NCBI GenBank assembly: GCA_900545445.1 | Contig: UQZH01000002.1 | Location: 25,414 to 89,413, forward strand | Direction of reading: 5' to 3' | Origin: an uncultured Collinsella sp. | GTDB lineage: Bacteria; Actinomycetota; Coriobacteriia; Coriobacteriales; Coriobacteriaceae | Length of the DNA stretch: 64,000 nt | Shown here: positions 24,726 to 32,321 of the stretch, piece after piece | How positions within the stretch are numbered: the stretch's first letter is position 1 | Layout: every line of letters begins with the position of its first letter | The notes under the pieces: generated by a model | What the model was told of the DNA's origin: nothing | What the model saw: only the letters and a program-made list of their open reading frames with translations | Database searches by the model: none | Position numbers and translations under genes: made by a program

Positions 24726-26147
24726 ATGACCAATCCCATGCAGTTCCCCGACGGCTTTGTGTTTGGCGGCGCCACCGCCGCTTACCAGGTTGAGGGCGAG
24801 ACCCGCACGCACGGCAAGGGCAAAGTGCCCTGGGACGATTTCTTGGCTGCTCAGGGTCGCTTCTCCCCCGACCCCGCAAGCGATTTCTACAACAAATACC
24901 CGGTCGATATCGACCTGTGCCAGCGCTTTGGCATCAACGGCATCCGTGTCTCCATCGCCTGGAGCCGTATCTTCCCCAACGGCACCGGCGAGATCAACCC
25001 CGAGGGTGTTGCCTTCTATCACGAGCTCTTTGCCACCTGCAATAAAGCCGGCGTTATCCCCTATGTCACGCTCGATCACTTTGATACGCCCGAGGCCTTT
25101 TACCAGGATGGCGGCGAGGGCTTCCTGACGCGCACGACCATCGATGCCTTCGTCGAGTACGCCAAGTTCTGCTTTGCCGAGTTCACCGAGGTCAAGCACT
25201 GGTTTACCTTTAACGAGATTCCCGCAACCGCCGAGGGCAGCTTTATCGTCGGCAACTGGCCGCACGGCGAGAAGTACCGCCTGGACAAGGCCTTCCAGCT
25301 CATGCACAACATGATGGTGGCCCACGCCAAGGCTGTCGTCGCCTTCCATGAGGGCGGCTTTGAGGGCGAGATCGGCATTGTCCAGAACCTGGAGCCCAAG
25401 TATCCTCTCGACCCCAACAGCGCTGCCGACTGCGAGGCCGCCCGCATGGCCGACGTCATCAACAACCGCTGGGTACTCGACGCCACCTTCCGCGGCCACT
25501 ATGCAGCCGACACCATGGAGGCTGCGACCAAGCTGGCCCATATCGCCGGCGGCGAGCTCGATGTTCGCGACGAGGATATCGCCGCGCTGACCGCCGCGCT
25601 CCCCTACAACGATTGCCTGGGCGTCAACACCTACAAGTGCCAGTTCCTGCGTGCCGCCGAGGGCGAAAACGACATCAACCACAATGGCACCGGCGACAAA
25701 GGCTCCTCGCGCTGGTTCCTCAAGGGCGTGGGCGAGTCATGCGTGCGCAAAGGCGTACCCACCACCGACTGGGACTGGATCATCTATCCCGAGGGCCTGT
25801 ACGACCTGCTGCTCCGCATTAAGAACGATTACCCCAACTATAAGAAGATCTACATCACCGAGAACGGCATGGGCTATAAGGACGACTTCGAGGACGGCTT
25901 TATCGACGACGCCCCTCGCATCGACTACATGCGCCAGCATCTCGCATGGATCCTCAAGGCAATCGACGGCGGCGTAAACGTCGACGGTTACTTTGTGTGG
26001 TCGCTGCAGGACCAGTTCTCCTGGACCAACGGCTACAACAAGCGCTACGGCCTGTTCTACATCGACTTCGAGACCCAGAAGCGCTATCCCAAGGCGAGCG
26101 CGTACTGGTACAAGAACGTCGCGGAGACCGGCCTGCTCATGGCCTAA
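24726..26147 (+). CDS. lacG: 6-phospho-beta-galactosidase, GH1 (cassette 3)
   Basis: 473 residues. Acid/base Glu164 in FTFNEIP, nucleophile Glu379 in ITENGMGY, phosphate-binding SWTNGYNKRY (S-x6-K-x-Y with the LacG-type Trp). AGAAAGGATG precedes the ATG. Product galactose-6-phosphate would feed LacAB. It shares its N-terminal 40 residues almost fully with LacG1. Last gene of cassette 3, with a strong terminator behind it. Confidence 0.9.
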   Translation: MTNPMQFPDGFVFGGATAAYQVEGETRTHGKGKVPWDDFLAAQGRFSPDPASDFYNKYPVDIDLCQRFGINGIRVSIAWSRIFPNGTGEINPEGVAFYHELFATCNKAGVIPYVTLDHFDTPEAFYQDGGEGFLTRTTIDAFVEYAKFCFAEFTEVKHWFTFNEIPATAEGSFIVGNWPHGEKYRLDKAFQLMHNMMVAHAKAVVAFHEGGFEGEIGIVQNLEPKYPLDPNSAADCEAARMADVINNRWVLDATFRGHYAADTMEAATKLAHIAGGELDVRDEDIAALTAALPYNDCLGVNTYKCQFLRAAEGENDINHNGTGDKGSSRWFLKGVGESCVRKGVPTTDWDWIIYPEGLYDLLLRIKNDYPNYKKIYITENGMGYKDDFEDGFIDDAPRIDYMRQHLAWILKAIDGGVNVDGYFVWSLQDQFSWTNGYNKRYGLFYIDFETQKRYPKASAYWYKNVAETGLLMA

Positions 26148-26170
26148 TTCAAGCCGCATACCCCCTGTCG

Positions 26171-26213
26171 GCCGCATGCGAATCCCTCCACGGGTTCGCA
26201 TGCGGCTTTTTTG
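26171..26213 (+). terminator. Terminator after lacG3
   Basis: GCCGCATGCGAA pairs with TTCGCATGCGGC over a loop of about 10 bases, then TTTTTTG. A textbook rho-independent terminator. Confidence 0.88.
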
Positions 26214-26236
26214 TTTTGGCTCGACCCGAGCAGGCC

Positions 26237-26343
26237 GTTTGTCTCGATTTGTAACATCTAGCAGGGATTTTCGGCCCCAATTGTTACAGATTGAGATGAA
26301 CGGGGGCACCCGGTTCGAAATATCTAGATCTGTAATACCTAAG
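26237..26343. repeat. A-type inverted-repeat element, copy 5, with a truncated copy 6
   Basis: Copy 5: GTTTGTCTCGATTTGTAACA (26237-26256) and TGTTACAGATTGAGATGAAC (26282-26301), two arm mismatches. Copy 6 is half an element, ATCTAGATCTGTAATACCTA (about 26322-26341), that stops at the DeoR-type gene's end. As at the other two loci, the elements are paired and lie in a convergent gap. Confidence 0.72.
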
Positions 26344-27108
26344 CTAGCAGATGACCTGCGTGTGTTCCTCGATGGCGGCACGATTCTCGGCGGCGATACC
26401 CGGTTCGCACACCACGGCATCCAGGCTGTCCAAGCGACAGAAGGTGTAGAAGTCGCGCTTGCCGATCTTGCTGGAATCGGCGATCAGATAGCGTGAGTCG
26501 GCCTTGCTAAAGGCGAGCTGCTGGATACGGCCCTCGTCCATGTTGGACGTAGATACGTCGCCATCCAGAATGCCGTTGGCGCCGATAAACGCCGCGTCGA
26601 TGCCCAACGCACGCAGGGTATCCTCGGCCGTTGGCCCCACAAAAGCGGCGGTGCGGCGACGGTACATACCGCCCACGAGGCACAGGTCGCAGTCTTCGCG
26701 CGACTCGAGCAGGTTAAACACCGAAAGCGAGTTGGTCACAATGCGCAGGCGACACGCCGGCAGCATCGAGGCCATCTGTTCCACCGTAGTGCCCGTACCC
26801 AAAAAGATGGTCGAGCCCTCCTCGATAAGCTCCACAGCACGGCGCGCAATCTGCAGCTTTTCCTCGGCATGCTTAGTGCGCTTTTCGCTGTGCGAATACT
26901 CATGGCGCAACATAGCGTGGGGACGTCCCTGTGCACTACGGGCGCCGCCGTGCACGCGCTCGATCTCGCCCAGGCTCGCAAGTTCCTCAAGGTCGCGGCG
27001 AATCGTCATATCCGAGACACCCAGCGCATCCGAAATCTCCTTGACCGAGACCGTGCCCTGCTCTTCGAGCAGCTGACGAACCTTATCCTGTCGCTCTGCC
27101 TTAATCAC
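26344..27108 (-). CDS. lacR: DeoR/GlpR-family regulator, probable LacR
   Basis: 254 residues, standard for DeoR. The N-terminal HTH has SVKEISDALGVSDMTIRRDL and ERVHGGA; the C-terminal sugar-phosphate sensor domain has IFLGTGTTVEQMA and ADSSKIGK. Lactic acid bacterial LacR is of this family and is released by tagatose-6-phosphate. GAACA/AAACA palindromes before lacA, lacF and this gene itself fit a shared regulator. It closes the lac island, next to galM on the other strand. The name LacR is an inference from family and context; a regulator of another sugar is possible. Confidence 0.8.
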   Translation of the reverse strand: MIKAERQDKVRQLLEEQGTVSVKEISDALGVSDMTIRRDLEELASLGEIERVHGGARSAQGRPHAMLRHEYSHSEKRTKHAEEKLQIARRAVELIEEGSTIFLGTGTTVEQMASMLPACRLRIVTNSLSVFNLLESREDCDLCLVGGMYRRRTAAFVGPTAEDTLRALGIDAAFIGANGILDGDVSTSNMDEGRIQQLAFSKADSRYLIADSSKIGKRDFYTFCRLDSLDAVVCEPGIAAENRAAIEEHTQVIC

Positions 27109-27140
27109 GATGAATCCTCGCCGTTCTTTGCGCGCATATC

Positions 27141-27164
27141 ATTCAAACAGTAACGAACAAATTG
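27141..27164 (-). promoter_or_regulatory. Candidate autoregulatory site of the DeoR-type gene
   Basis: ATTCAAACAGTAACGAACAA followed by ATTG, 33 bp upstream of the start codon. Its first half resembles the site before lacF. Confidence 0.4.
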
Positions 27165-27314
27165 TATCAGACTCGTGCGCGTCAAAAATGAACGCCCGCA
27201 CAGCTCCAATCATCACTTTTTTGAGAAAAATACCCCCTGCTTTAGTGGGGTGTAGTGATAATCTCGCCTGTTCGCGCTACAGTTTGTCAGAAATACCTCG
27301 ATGTTAGGAACCAA

Positions 27315-28367
27315 ATGATCACTTCCGAGCTTTACGGCACCGCGCCGTGCGGTACCCCCGTTCATCGTTACACCCTCAACGGGCCCGAGATCTGCGTTCG
27401 CATTATGGACTATGGCGCCACCGTGCTGGGTATCGATGTGCCCGACATTCCCGGCAACGTGCGCGATGTGGTGCTGGGCTTCGATAAGCTCGAGGATTAC
27501 TTTGACAACCCCGCCTGCTTTGGCGCGACCATCGGCCCCGTGGCAAACCGCACCGCGGGCGCCACGATCACCATCGACGGCACGGACTGGCATATGCCGG
27601 CCAACGAAGGCGTCAACAACCTGCACAGCGATCTTGAGCATGGTCTGCACAAGCGCGTATGGGACGTTGAGCTCGACGAGACTCACAACGCCGTGCGCAT
27701 GACCACCTCGCTTAAGGATGGCGAGCTGGGCCTGCCCGGCAACCGAATCTTTACGGCTGTGTTTACCGTTACGCGCACCGGCGTCTTCCGCATCGAGTAT
27801 GGTTGCGAGAGCGACCGCGCCACCTACGTGTCCATGACCAACCACACGTACTTTAACCTTGCCGGCCATAACGCCGGCATGGACTGTGAGCACTTCTTTA
27901 TCGCCAACGCTGCCCACTACTTGCCCATTAACGAGCAGAACATCCCCACCGGCGAAATCGCTCCGGTCGAGGGAACACCGTTTGACTTTCGCGAGCTGCG
28001 CCCCGTCGCACCCGGCATGGAGGCCGACGACCCGCAGATTAAGCAGGCCCGTGGCTACGATCACTGCCTGTGCATCGATGGCTATCAGTACGGCCGCAAC
28101 CTGCGTCGCGCCCTACATGTCGAGGAGATGTGGACCGGTCGTGAGCTGGACTACTACACCACCGCCCCGGGCGTGCAACTCTACACCGGCAACTGGCTGG
28201 GCGACGAGCACGCCAAGGACGATGCCAACTATGGCTGGGGCGCCGGCTTTGCCCTCGAGGCCGAGATGTACCCCGACACGCCGCGCCAGCCGCTGTTCCC
28301 GCAGGGCATTGTGGGTCCGGGTCACCCCTACAGCAATATGATCGAATACCACTTTATGAGGCACTAG
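27315..28367 (+). CDS. galM: Aldose 1-epimerase (galactose mutarotase)
   Basis: 350 residues. Interconverts alpha- and beta-galactose; beta-galactose is released from beta-galactosides and the alpha form is needed by GalK. Typical GalM motifs: NRTAGATITIDG, NEGVNNLHSD, the catalytic-His region NHTYFNLAGH, and RGYDHCLC. The ATG at 27315 follows TTAGGAAC; the frame open from 27255 is not used. It is longer than, and distinct from, the two LacX-type epimerases. Confidence 0.92.
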   Translation: MITSELYGTAPCGTPVHRYTLNGPEICVRIMDYGATVLGIDVPDIPGNVRDVVLGFDKLEDYFDNPACFGATIGPVANRTAGATITIDGTDWHMPANEGVNNLHSDLEHGLHKRVWDVELDETHNAVRMTTSLKDGELGLPGNRIFTAVFTVTRTGVFRIEYGCESDRATYVSMTNHTYFNLAGHNAGMDCEHFFIANAAHYLPINEQNIPTGEIAPVEGTPFDFRELRPVAPGMEADDPQIKQARGYDHCLCIDGYQYGRNLRRALHVEEMWTGRELDYYTTAPGVQLYTGNWLGDEHAKDDANYGWGAGFALEAEMYPDTPRQPLFPQGIVGPGHPYSNMIEYHFMRH

Positions 28368-28390
28368 GCCCACAACGCGACATCTCGCAC

Positions 28391-28430
28391 AGCAACGCCC
28401 GCCGGCACCACCGCCGACGGGCGCTGCTTC
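28391..28430 (+). terminator. Terminator after galM
   Basis: AGCAACGCCCGCCGGC pairs with GCCGACGGGCGCTGCT (two imperfect pairs) over ACCACC, then TC. Its core closely resembles the galT terminator (GCCCGCCGGC / GCCGACGGGC). Confidence 0.7.
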
Positions 28431-28474
28431 ATGCCTAAATCCTTCTTTTCGATGCCACCGAATTGGTGACATAA

Positions 28475-28628
28475 CAAAACTATGCCGAATTACTACGATG
28501 AACCCACTATGTCCGACCACGCGCTGGTTTATAAAAAATTAGCAACTCGTCTACCTGCGGTTTTATTCTCTGCAAATTTGGCATGCTCGGCGATAAGCAA
28601 TTCATCGTAGTAAACCGGCATAGTTTTG
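28475..28628. repeat. D1 long inverted-repeat element
   Basis: 28-base arms (28475-28502 and 28601-28628) pair with two mismatches; the left arm begins CAAAACTATGCCG and ends ACTACGATGAA. The 98-base interior is AT-rich and holds no gene. Looks like a MITE. It fills most of the 326-bp gap between galM and the orphan IIB gene. Confidence 0.72.
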
Positions 28629-28693
28629 GCGGACAGCGCCACACAGATCCCCTACGAAGGCAAAATGATCCGTTTTCCTCCGTCCCCAAGGGA

Positions 28694-29176
28694 TCAGTTG
28701 AACAGATTGCCGATGGGGTCGGGGGCGGAACTGGGGAGATAGCGGATTTCTAGTTCTATGCCGAGCTTTTGCAGCTCTCTGAGAACAGCGACGTCTGTGT
28801 CGTCTACGGCAACTGCGGGCGTTGCGGGACGCTTGCCCTCCCCTGCCTGCATATGACCAATGCTGATCTTGGTGATCGGCACACCGCCCTTAACCAGCGC
28901 GAGCGCATCGGAGGGTGAGGCCACCATGATCAGAATCAATTGGCGAGGCGTTGCGGTATGAATGACGTCGATGGTCCTTTGCACCGAGAAAAACCGCGTC
29001 CAAACGCCTTCTGGCGCCGCCACCCTCATGGGTGCCCATTGGCGCGAATCTGCCGCGATCTCATCGTTGACGATTAGGACAAGGTTGGAACCCACGGCTT
29101 CGTTCCACAGCTCAACGTCTTGTCCGTAAATGAAACGGTCGTCGATGCGTGCGAGAAGAATCTTGGGTTGAGTCAT
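28694..29176 (-). CDS. Orphan PTS mannose-family IIB-like protein without the phosphorylated His
   Basis: 160 residues from the ATG at 29176 (the frame runs on to 29227). Full-length relative of the IIB at 38429-38911: LLARIDDRF, ATPRQLILIMVASPSDALALVKGGVPI and the shared C-terminal half. The phosphorylatable residue, His17 in the RLVHGQV motif of that IIB, is Tyr17 here (RFIYGQD); the codon TAC is clear. No IIA, IIC or IID gene is adjacent. It may be a non-catalytic regulator, a decoy binding the GalNAc-type IIC/IID or IIA, or a decaying duplicate; the intact frame and otherwise conserved core argue against simple decay. Confidence 0.82.
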   Translation of the reverse strand: MTQPKILLARIDDRFIYGQDVELWNEAVGSNLVLIVNDEIAADSRQWAPMRVAAPEGVWTRFFSVQRTIDVIHTATPRQLILIMVASPSDALALVKGGVPITKISIGHMQAGEGKRPATPAVAVDDTDVAVLRELQKLGIELEIRYLPSSAPDPIGNLFN

Positions 29177-29333
29177 CGCTGCCCCATTCTGTTTGAGACC
29201 CGTAAGAGCAAGACATCGCGTCTCCAATATTAGTGCATTTAAAGTGAGAAAAGCCGTCAGAACACTTGCGCGGATTTGCGATGTCCCGTATCATAGACAG
29301 CCGTTGACGCCTCAGTTGCGCCATCACATGGCC

Positions 29334-29409
29334 GCCAGCGTAGCTCAGTTGGTAGAGCACCGCTCTCGTAAAGCGGGGGTCACCGGTTCGAGCCCGGTCG
29401 CTGGCTCCA
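29334..29409 (+). tRNA. tRNA-Thr (anticodon CGT)
   Basis: A full cloverleaf can be drawn: acceptor GCCAGCG/CGCTGGC, D arm GCTC/GAGC, anticodon stem CCGCT/AGCGG with loop CTCGTAA (anticodon CGT, codon ACG), T arm ACCGG-TTCGAGC-CCGGT, discriminator T and an encoded CCA. Confidence 0.97.
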
Positions 29410-29421
29410 TTGCACAAGATA

Positions 29422-29443
29422 GCCGCCTTCGGGCGGCTTTTTT
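29422..29443 (+). terminator. Terminator after tRNA-Thr
   Basis: GCCGCC-TTCG-GGCGGC followed by TTTTTT, 12 bp after the tRNA. Confidence 0.88.
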
Positions 29444-29617
29444 GTTGCTGATTTCGGGCGCGCTTCCGTCAATCCAAGCACAACGCCGCCGGAAACTCTC
29501 CTACTCAACAAAAGCCCCGCCAACCGCAATCCCCAAAGGAACCGCGTTCAGCGGGGCCCAAGCGAGCTCCCCCAAGGGATAACGCTCGCAACACGAACAG
29601 CTCAGCCGAGCAGCGCG

Positions 29618-30091
29618 CTACTCCTCCCAGTAAGCATCTGCAAGCAGCTTAAAGCAAATCTTCTTGACCGGCTGCGCGCCATCGCCCTGGAACTCGAGCG
29701 TGGGCATGTGAGGCTCGCCGGCAACAAACAGCGCAAACTTGTCGTCAGCAAGATCGCCGGCGATCGAGGCGTCGGAATCGACCAGATCGTAGTCGTCCTT
29801 CTCGTCAAACTCCTGAACCAGCGTCAGGCTGCCCGTGGCAACCTTAAAGGCCTCGCGACCCTCGACGTCGATCTGCAGGTCGTGATAGCGCTGATGCGTC
29901 TCATAGTGAGCCTCGGCTTCGGGACGCGTCGTGGGAGCCATGACGTTCGCAAAGACCTTGTCGCCCAGAATCGGATGGCTGCCGACCTCGAGCTTCGCCG
30001 GATCGTTCTCCTCGAGCCAGTCGATCAGCACGTCGAGGCCCTTGAGCATTCCACGGTACTCCTCGATATCGCCCAATGCACCGTAAATCAT
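29618..30091 (-). CDS. YhcH/YjgK/YiaL-family sugar-processing protein
   Basis: 157 residues, a full-length DUF386 protein. Visible motifs are MAPTTRPEAEAHYETHQRYH and DLQIDVEG, where the His/Glu residues form the metal site of this cupin-like family, and FALFVAGEPHMP. Relatives include the sialic acid anomerase and the small subunit of evolved beta-galactosidase; a role as an anomerase for amino sugars or their phosphates is the usual inference. It lies in the amino-sugar island, downstream of lacC2 and the nagA remnant on the same strand. Confidence 0.85.
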   Translation of the reverse strand: MIYGALGDIEEYRGMLKGLDVLIDWLEENDPAKLEVGSHPILGDKVFANVMAPTTRPEAEAHYETHQRYHDLQIDVEGREAFKVATGSLTLVQEFDEKDDYDLVDSDASIAGDLADDKFALFVAGEPHMPTLEFQGDGAQPVKKICFKLLADAYWEE

Positions 30092-30123
30092 CTAAATCCC
30101 CTCTCGGATCGTTTCTTTGGCGG

Positions 30124-30258
30124 CTACTCGGCAAACGCATTACCGACGCTGTTGCCACCCACATGCGTCTCGACCAGGGTAAGGTCGGGATTGAACACGA
30201 CAGTGTCGGCGTCGCGCCCCGGCATAATGCTACTGCACTTGTCGTCGACATGAGCTGG
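30124..30258 (-). pseudogene. Remnant of a second nagA (3' end only)
   Basis: The minus strand reads AHVDDKCSSIMPGRDADTVV, then FNPDLTLVETHVGGNSVGNA and FAE-stop. This lines up with the last 44 residues of the intact NagA at 32982-34151 (AHIEDKCGSIMPGRDADFVV, then FDHELTLVETYVGGQSVGNA), with about a quarter of residues changed. Homology stops about 30 bases before the lacC2 stop codon; no start codon or upstream part exists. It is the tail of a deleted duplicate of nagA, which shows that this region was duplicated and then trimmed. Confidence 0.85.
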
Positions 30259-30288
30259 CAACCGATGCCGGGGCCGCAGCACAAGCTC

Positions 30289-31224
30289 CTACAGCTCGGT
30301 CACGACAACGCCGTTGTAAACCTCGTCCCAACGATCCATAACCAAGTGGCCAGTCATGGGATCCATGGCATTGAGTTTGCCGCAGGTGTTGGCGGTACGC
30401 AGCACCGTCTCGTCGTCGGCTCCGGCAGCAATCGCATGTGCGAAGCCGGCAATGGTCGAATCGCCAGAGCCCGTAGCGTTAACGGCGGGGATATCGGGGG
30501 TCTTGGCGCGGAACGCACGGCCGTTATGGAAACCAACGGAGCCGGCAGCGCCCATAGATACGACGACCCAGGGGATATCGGAGAAGCGGGCGTCAGAGGC
30601 GAGCGCGGAACGGAGCTCGTCCACATCGTCGGTGGTAAAGCTCGTGCCCAGAAGGCCGTTAATTTCGGTCAGGTTAGGCTTAACCAGCTCAGGCTTGACC
30701 TCGGACTTGAGCGCAGCCTCGAGCGAGGCGCCCGAGGTATCGAGCAGCACCTTGGCGCCGGCGTTCTCTGCAATGCCCGTGATCTTAGCGTAGTAGTCCG
30801 CCTCGACGCCGCGGGGCAGCGAACCCGAGATGGTAACGACATCGGCCTTGCTCGCAAGCTCGGCGAACTTGGCGGTAAAGGCATCGAGCTCCTCGGGGGC
30901 AATCGTCGGGCCGCTCTCGAGCAGCTCGGTCTGGTTGCCGGCGTGGAGGATGTTGAGACAAATGCGAGTCTCGCCCTTGATGGGCACAAAATCATTCTTA
31001 ATGCCGTTAGCATCCATGAGCTCGGCCATATAGGCGCCCATATGACCACCAAGCAAGCCGGTTGCCACGACATCGTCGCCCAGCTGGCCCAGGACGCGGG
31101 CCACGTTGAGGCCCTTACCGCCGGCGGTCTTTTCGGGCGTCACGCGGTTGACGTCGTCAATAATGAGCTCATCGAGCTGATAGCGCGTATCGACGGACGG
31201 GTTCATCGTAACGGTGAGGATCAT
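30289..31224 (-). CDS. lacC: Tagatose-6-phosphate kinase (copy 2)
   Basis: 311 residues, exactly the length of copy 1 and nearly identical over long blocks (for example ETRICLNILH, PELVKPNLTEINGLLGTSF and NATGSGDSTIAGFAHAIAAG). AAGGAGC precedes the ATG at 31224. In this locus its substrate would come from AgaS, which converts galactosamine-6-phosphate to tagatose-6-phosphate. It is followed by the nagA remnant and yhcH on the same strand. Confidence 0.86.
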   Translation of the reverse strand: MILTVTMNPSVDTRYQLDELIIDDVNRVTPEKTAGGKGLNVARVLGQLGDDVVATGLLGGHMGAYMAELMDANGIKNDFVPIKGETRICLNILHAGNQTELLESGPTIAPEELDAFTAKFAELASKADVVTISGSLPRGVEADYYAKITGIAENAGAKVLLDTSGASLEAALKSEVKPELVKPNLTEINGLLGTSFTTDDVDELRSALASDARFSDIPWVVVSMGAAGSVGFHNGRAFRAKTPDIPAVNATGSGDSTIAGFAHAIAAGADDETVLRTANTCGKLNAMDPMTGHLVMDRWDEVYNGVVVTEL

Positions 31225-31283
31225 TTCTAGCTCCTTATCTCGCAGGCTCCTTATGCCTTGCAAAACGAATTGGCTACATGCGA

Positions 31284-32165
31284 CTACAGAATCTCGATTG
31301 TGAACGAGCACACGATGGTTTCTTTGGGCTTGGCGATAAGGCAGCCGCGCTTGTGCTCAAGCACGTCGTCCTCATCGGAGCAGGTCGAAAGACCGCCCCA
31401 GGGCTCAACTGCCACAAAATCACCCTCGGGCTTGCTCCACACAATGAGGTACGGGAAGCCCTCAAAGCTCAGGCGAACGCCCTTGTCCTCGCCCTTTTTG
31501 GAAAGCGTGACCTGACGGCTCTCGAGCACGTCAAAGATGGTCTCCGCAAAATCGAAGAGCTCATGTGACAGAGGCAGCGTCTTTCCCACCATGGGGTTCT
31601 TGGAGCGGTTGGTCACGTCAATCAATCCGGTCGAGGGAACGGCGGTGCAGAGCTCCACAGCCTCGTCTTTCTCAAAACGCAACTCGTAGTCCGTATAGGC
31701 CTCGCCCTCATCGAGCGGACACCTAAAGCCGGGATGTCCACCGATAAAGAACGGCATGTCCTCGGTGCCCTCGTTGGTAACCTCATAGGCGACGCGCACG
31801 CCGGCGTCCTCGAGCGTATAGCGGGCGACAAGTTTAAACGGATACGGATAATCGCTCAGCAGCGCGGCGTTATCCTCGGATGCCAGGTACATAGCCAGCT
31901 CGTTTGTGCTTTGGCTCAACAGCTTCCACTCCTGCTTGCGCGCAAAGCCGTGGCGGGCGAGCTTCACATGATGTCCGGCAAACGTCATGGCGCTGTTATC
32001 GCGCAAACCTCCGCAAATCGGGAAGCAAATCGGTGCCTGGCCGGACCACACGGCGGGATCGCCCTGCCACAAGTACTCGCGACCTCCAGCCTCAATCGAG
32101 GTAAACGAACCACCGGCCGTGGAGACCTTGATAGAAATCGAATCGTTGGAGAGAGCGTATTCCAT
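31284..32165 (-). CDS. Aldose 1-epimerase family protein, LacX-like (copy 2)
   Basis: 293 residues, the same length as copy 1, with the same landmarks (YLWQGDPAVWSGQAPICFPI, FIGGHPGFRCPLDEGE). AAAGGATGG precedes the ATG at 32165; the frame open to 32300 is unused. It forms a lacX-lacC pair in the same order and spacing as at 6510-8380 (gap 59 vs 53 bp), so the pair was duplicated as a unit. Confidence 0.82.
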   Translation of the reverse strand: MEYALSNDSISIKVSTAGGSFTSIEAGGREYLWQGDPAVWSGQAPICFPICGGLRDNSAMTFAGHHVKLARHGFARKQEWKLLSQSTNELAMYLASEDNAALLSDYPYPFKLVARYTLEDAGVRVAYEVTNEGTEDMPFFIGGHPGFRCPLDEGEAYTDYELRFEKDEAVELCTAVPSTGLIDVTNRSKNPMVGKTLPLSHELFDFAETIFDVLESRQVTLSKKGEDKGVRLSFEGFPYLIVWSKPEGDFVAVEPWGGLSTCSDEDDVLEHKRGCLIAKPKETIVCSFTIEIL

Positions 32166-32321
32166 TGTCCATCCTTTCGAACAACTGCTTTTTGCTCGCA
32201 AGAACCCGTCTCGGCCCTGACCAAAGGACAAACCCGCACGTTCATCGATGCGTCCGGTTTCCCAGCCATGCAACGGGGTACCATACAGACATTGATGCAA
32301 TTACAGCTGAAAGGCCTTCTT

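Noticed and set aside
22782..25682. A 966-codon open frame antisense to lacE3 and lacG3
   Set aside because: It is a shadow of GC-rich coding sequence on the other strand; its protein is low-complexity and matches nothing, while the plus-strand genes have full family motifs. The same holds for long antisense frames at 12950-14782 and 19379-21400.
28694..29176. Treating the orphan IIB as a pseudogene
   Set aside because: The frame is complete and the rest of the protein is conserved; only the active histidine is changed.
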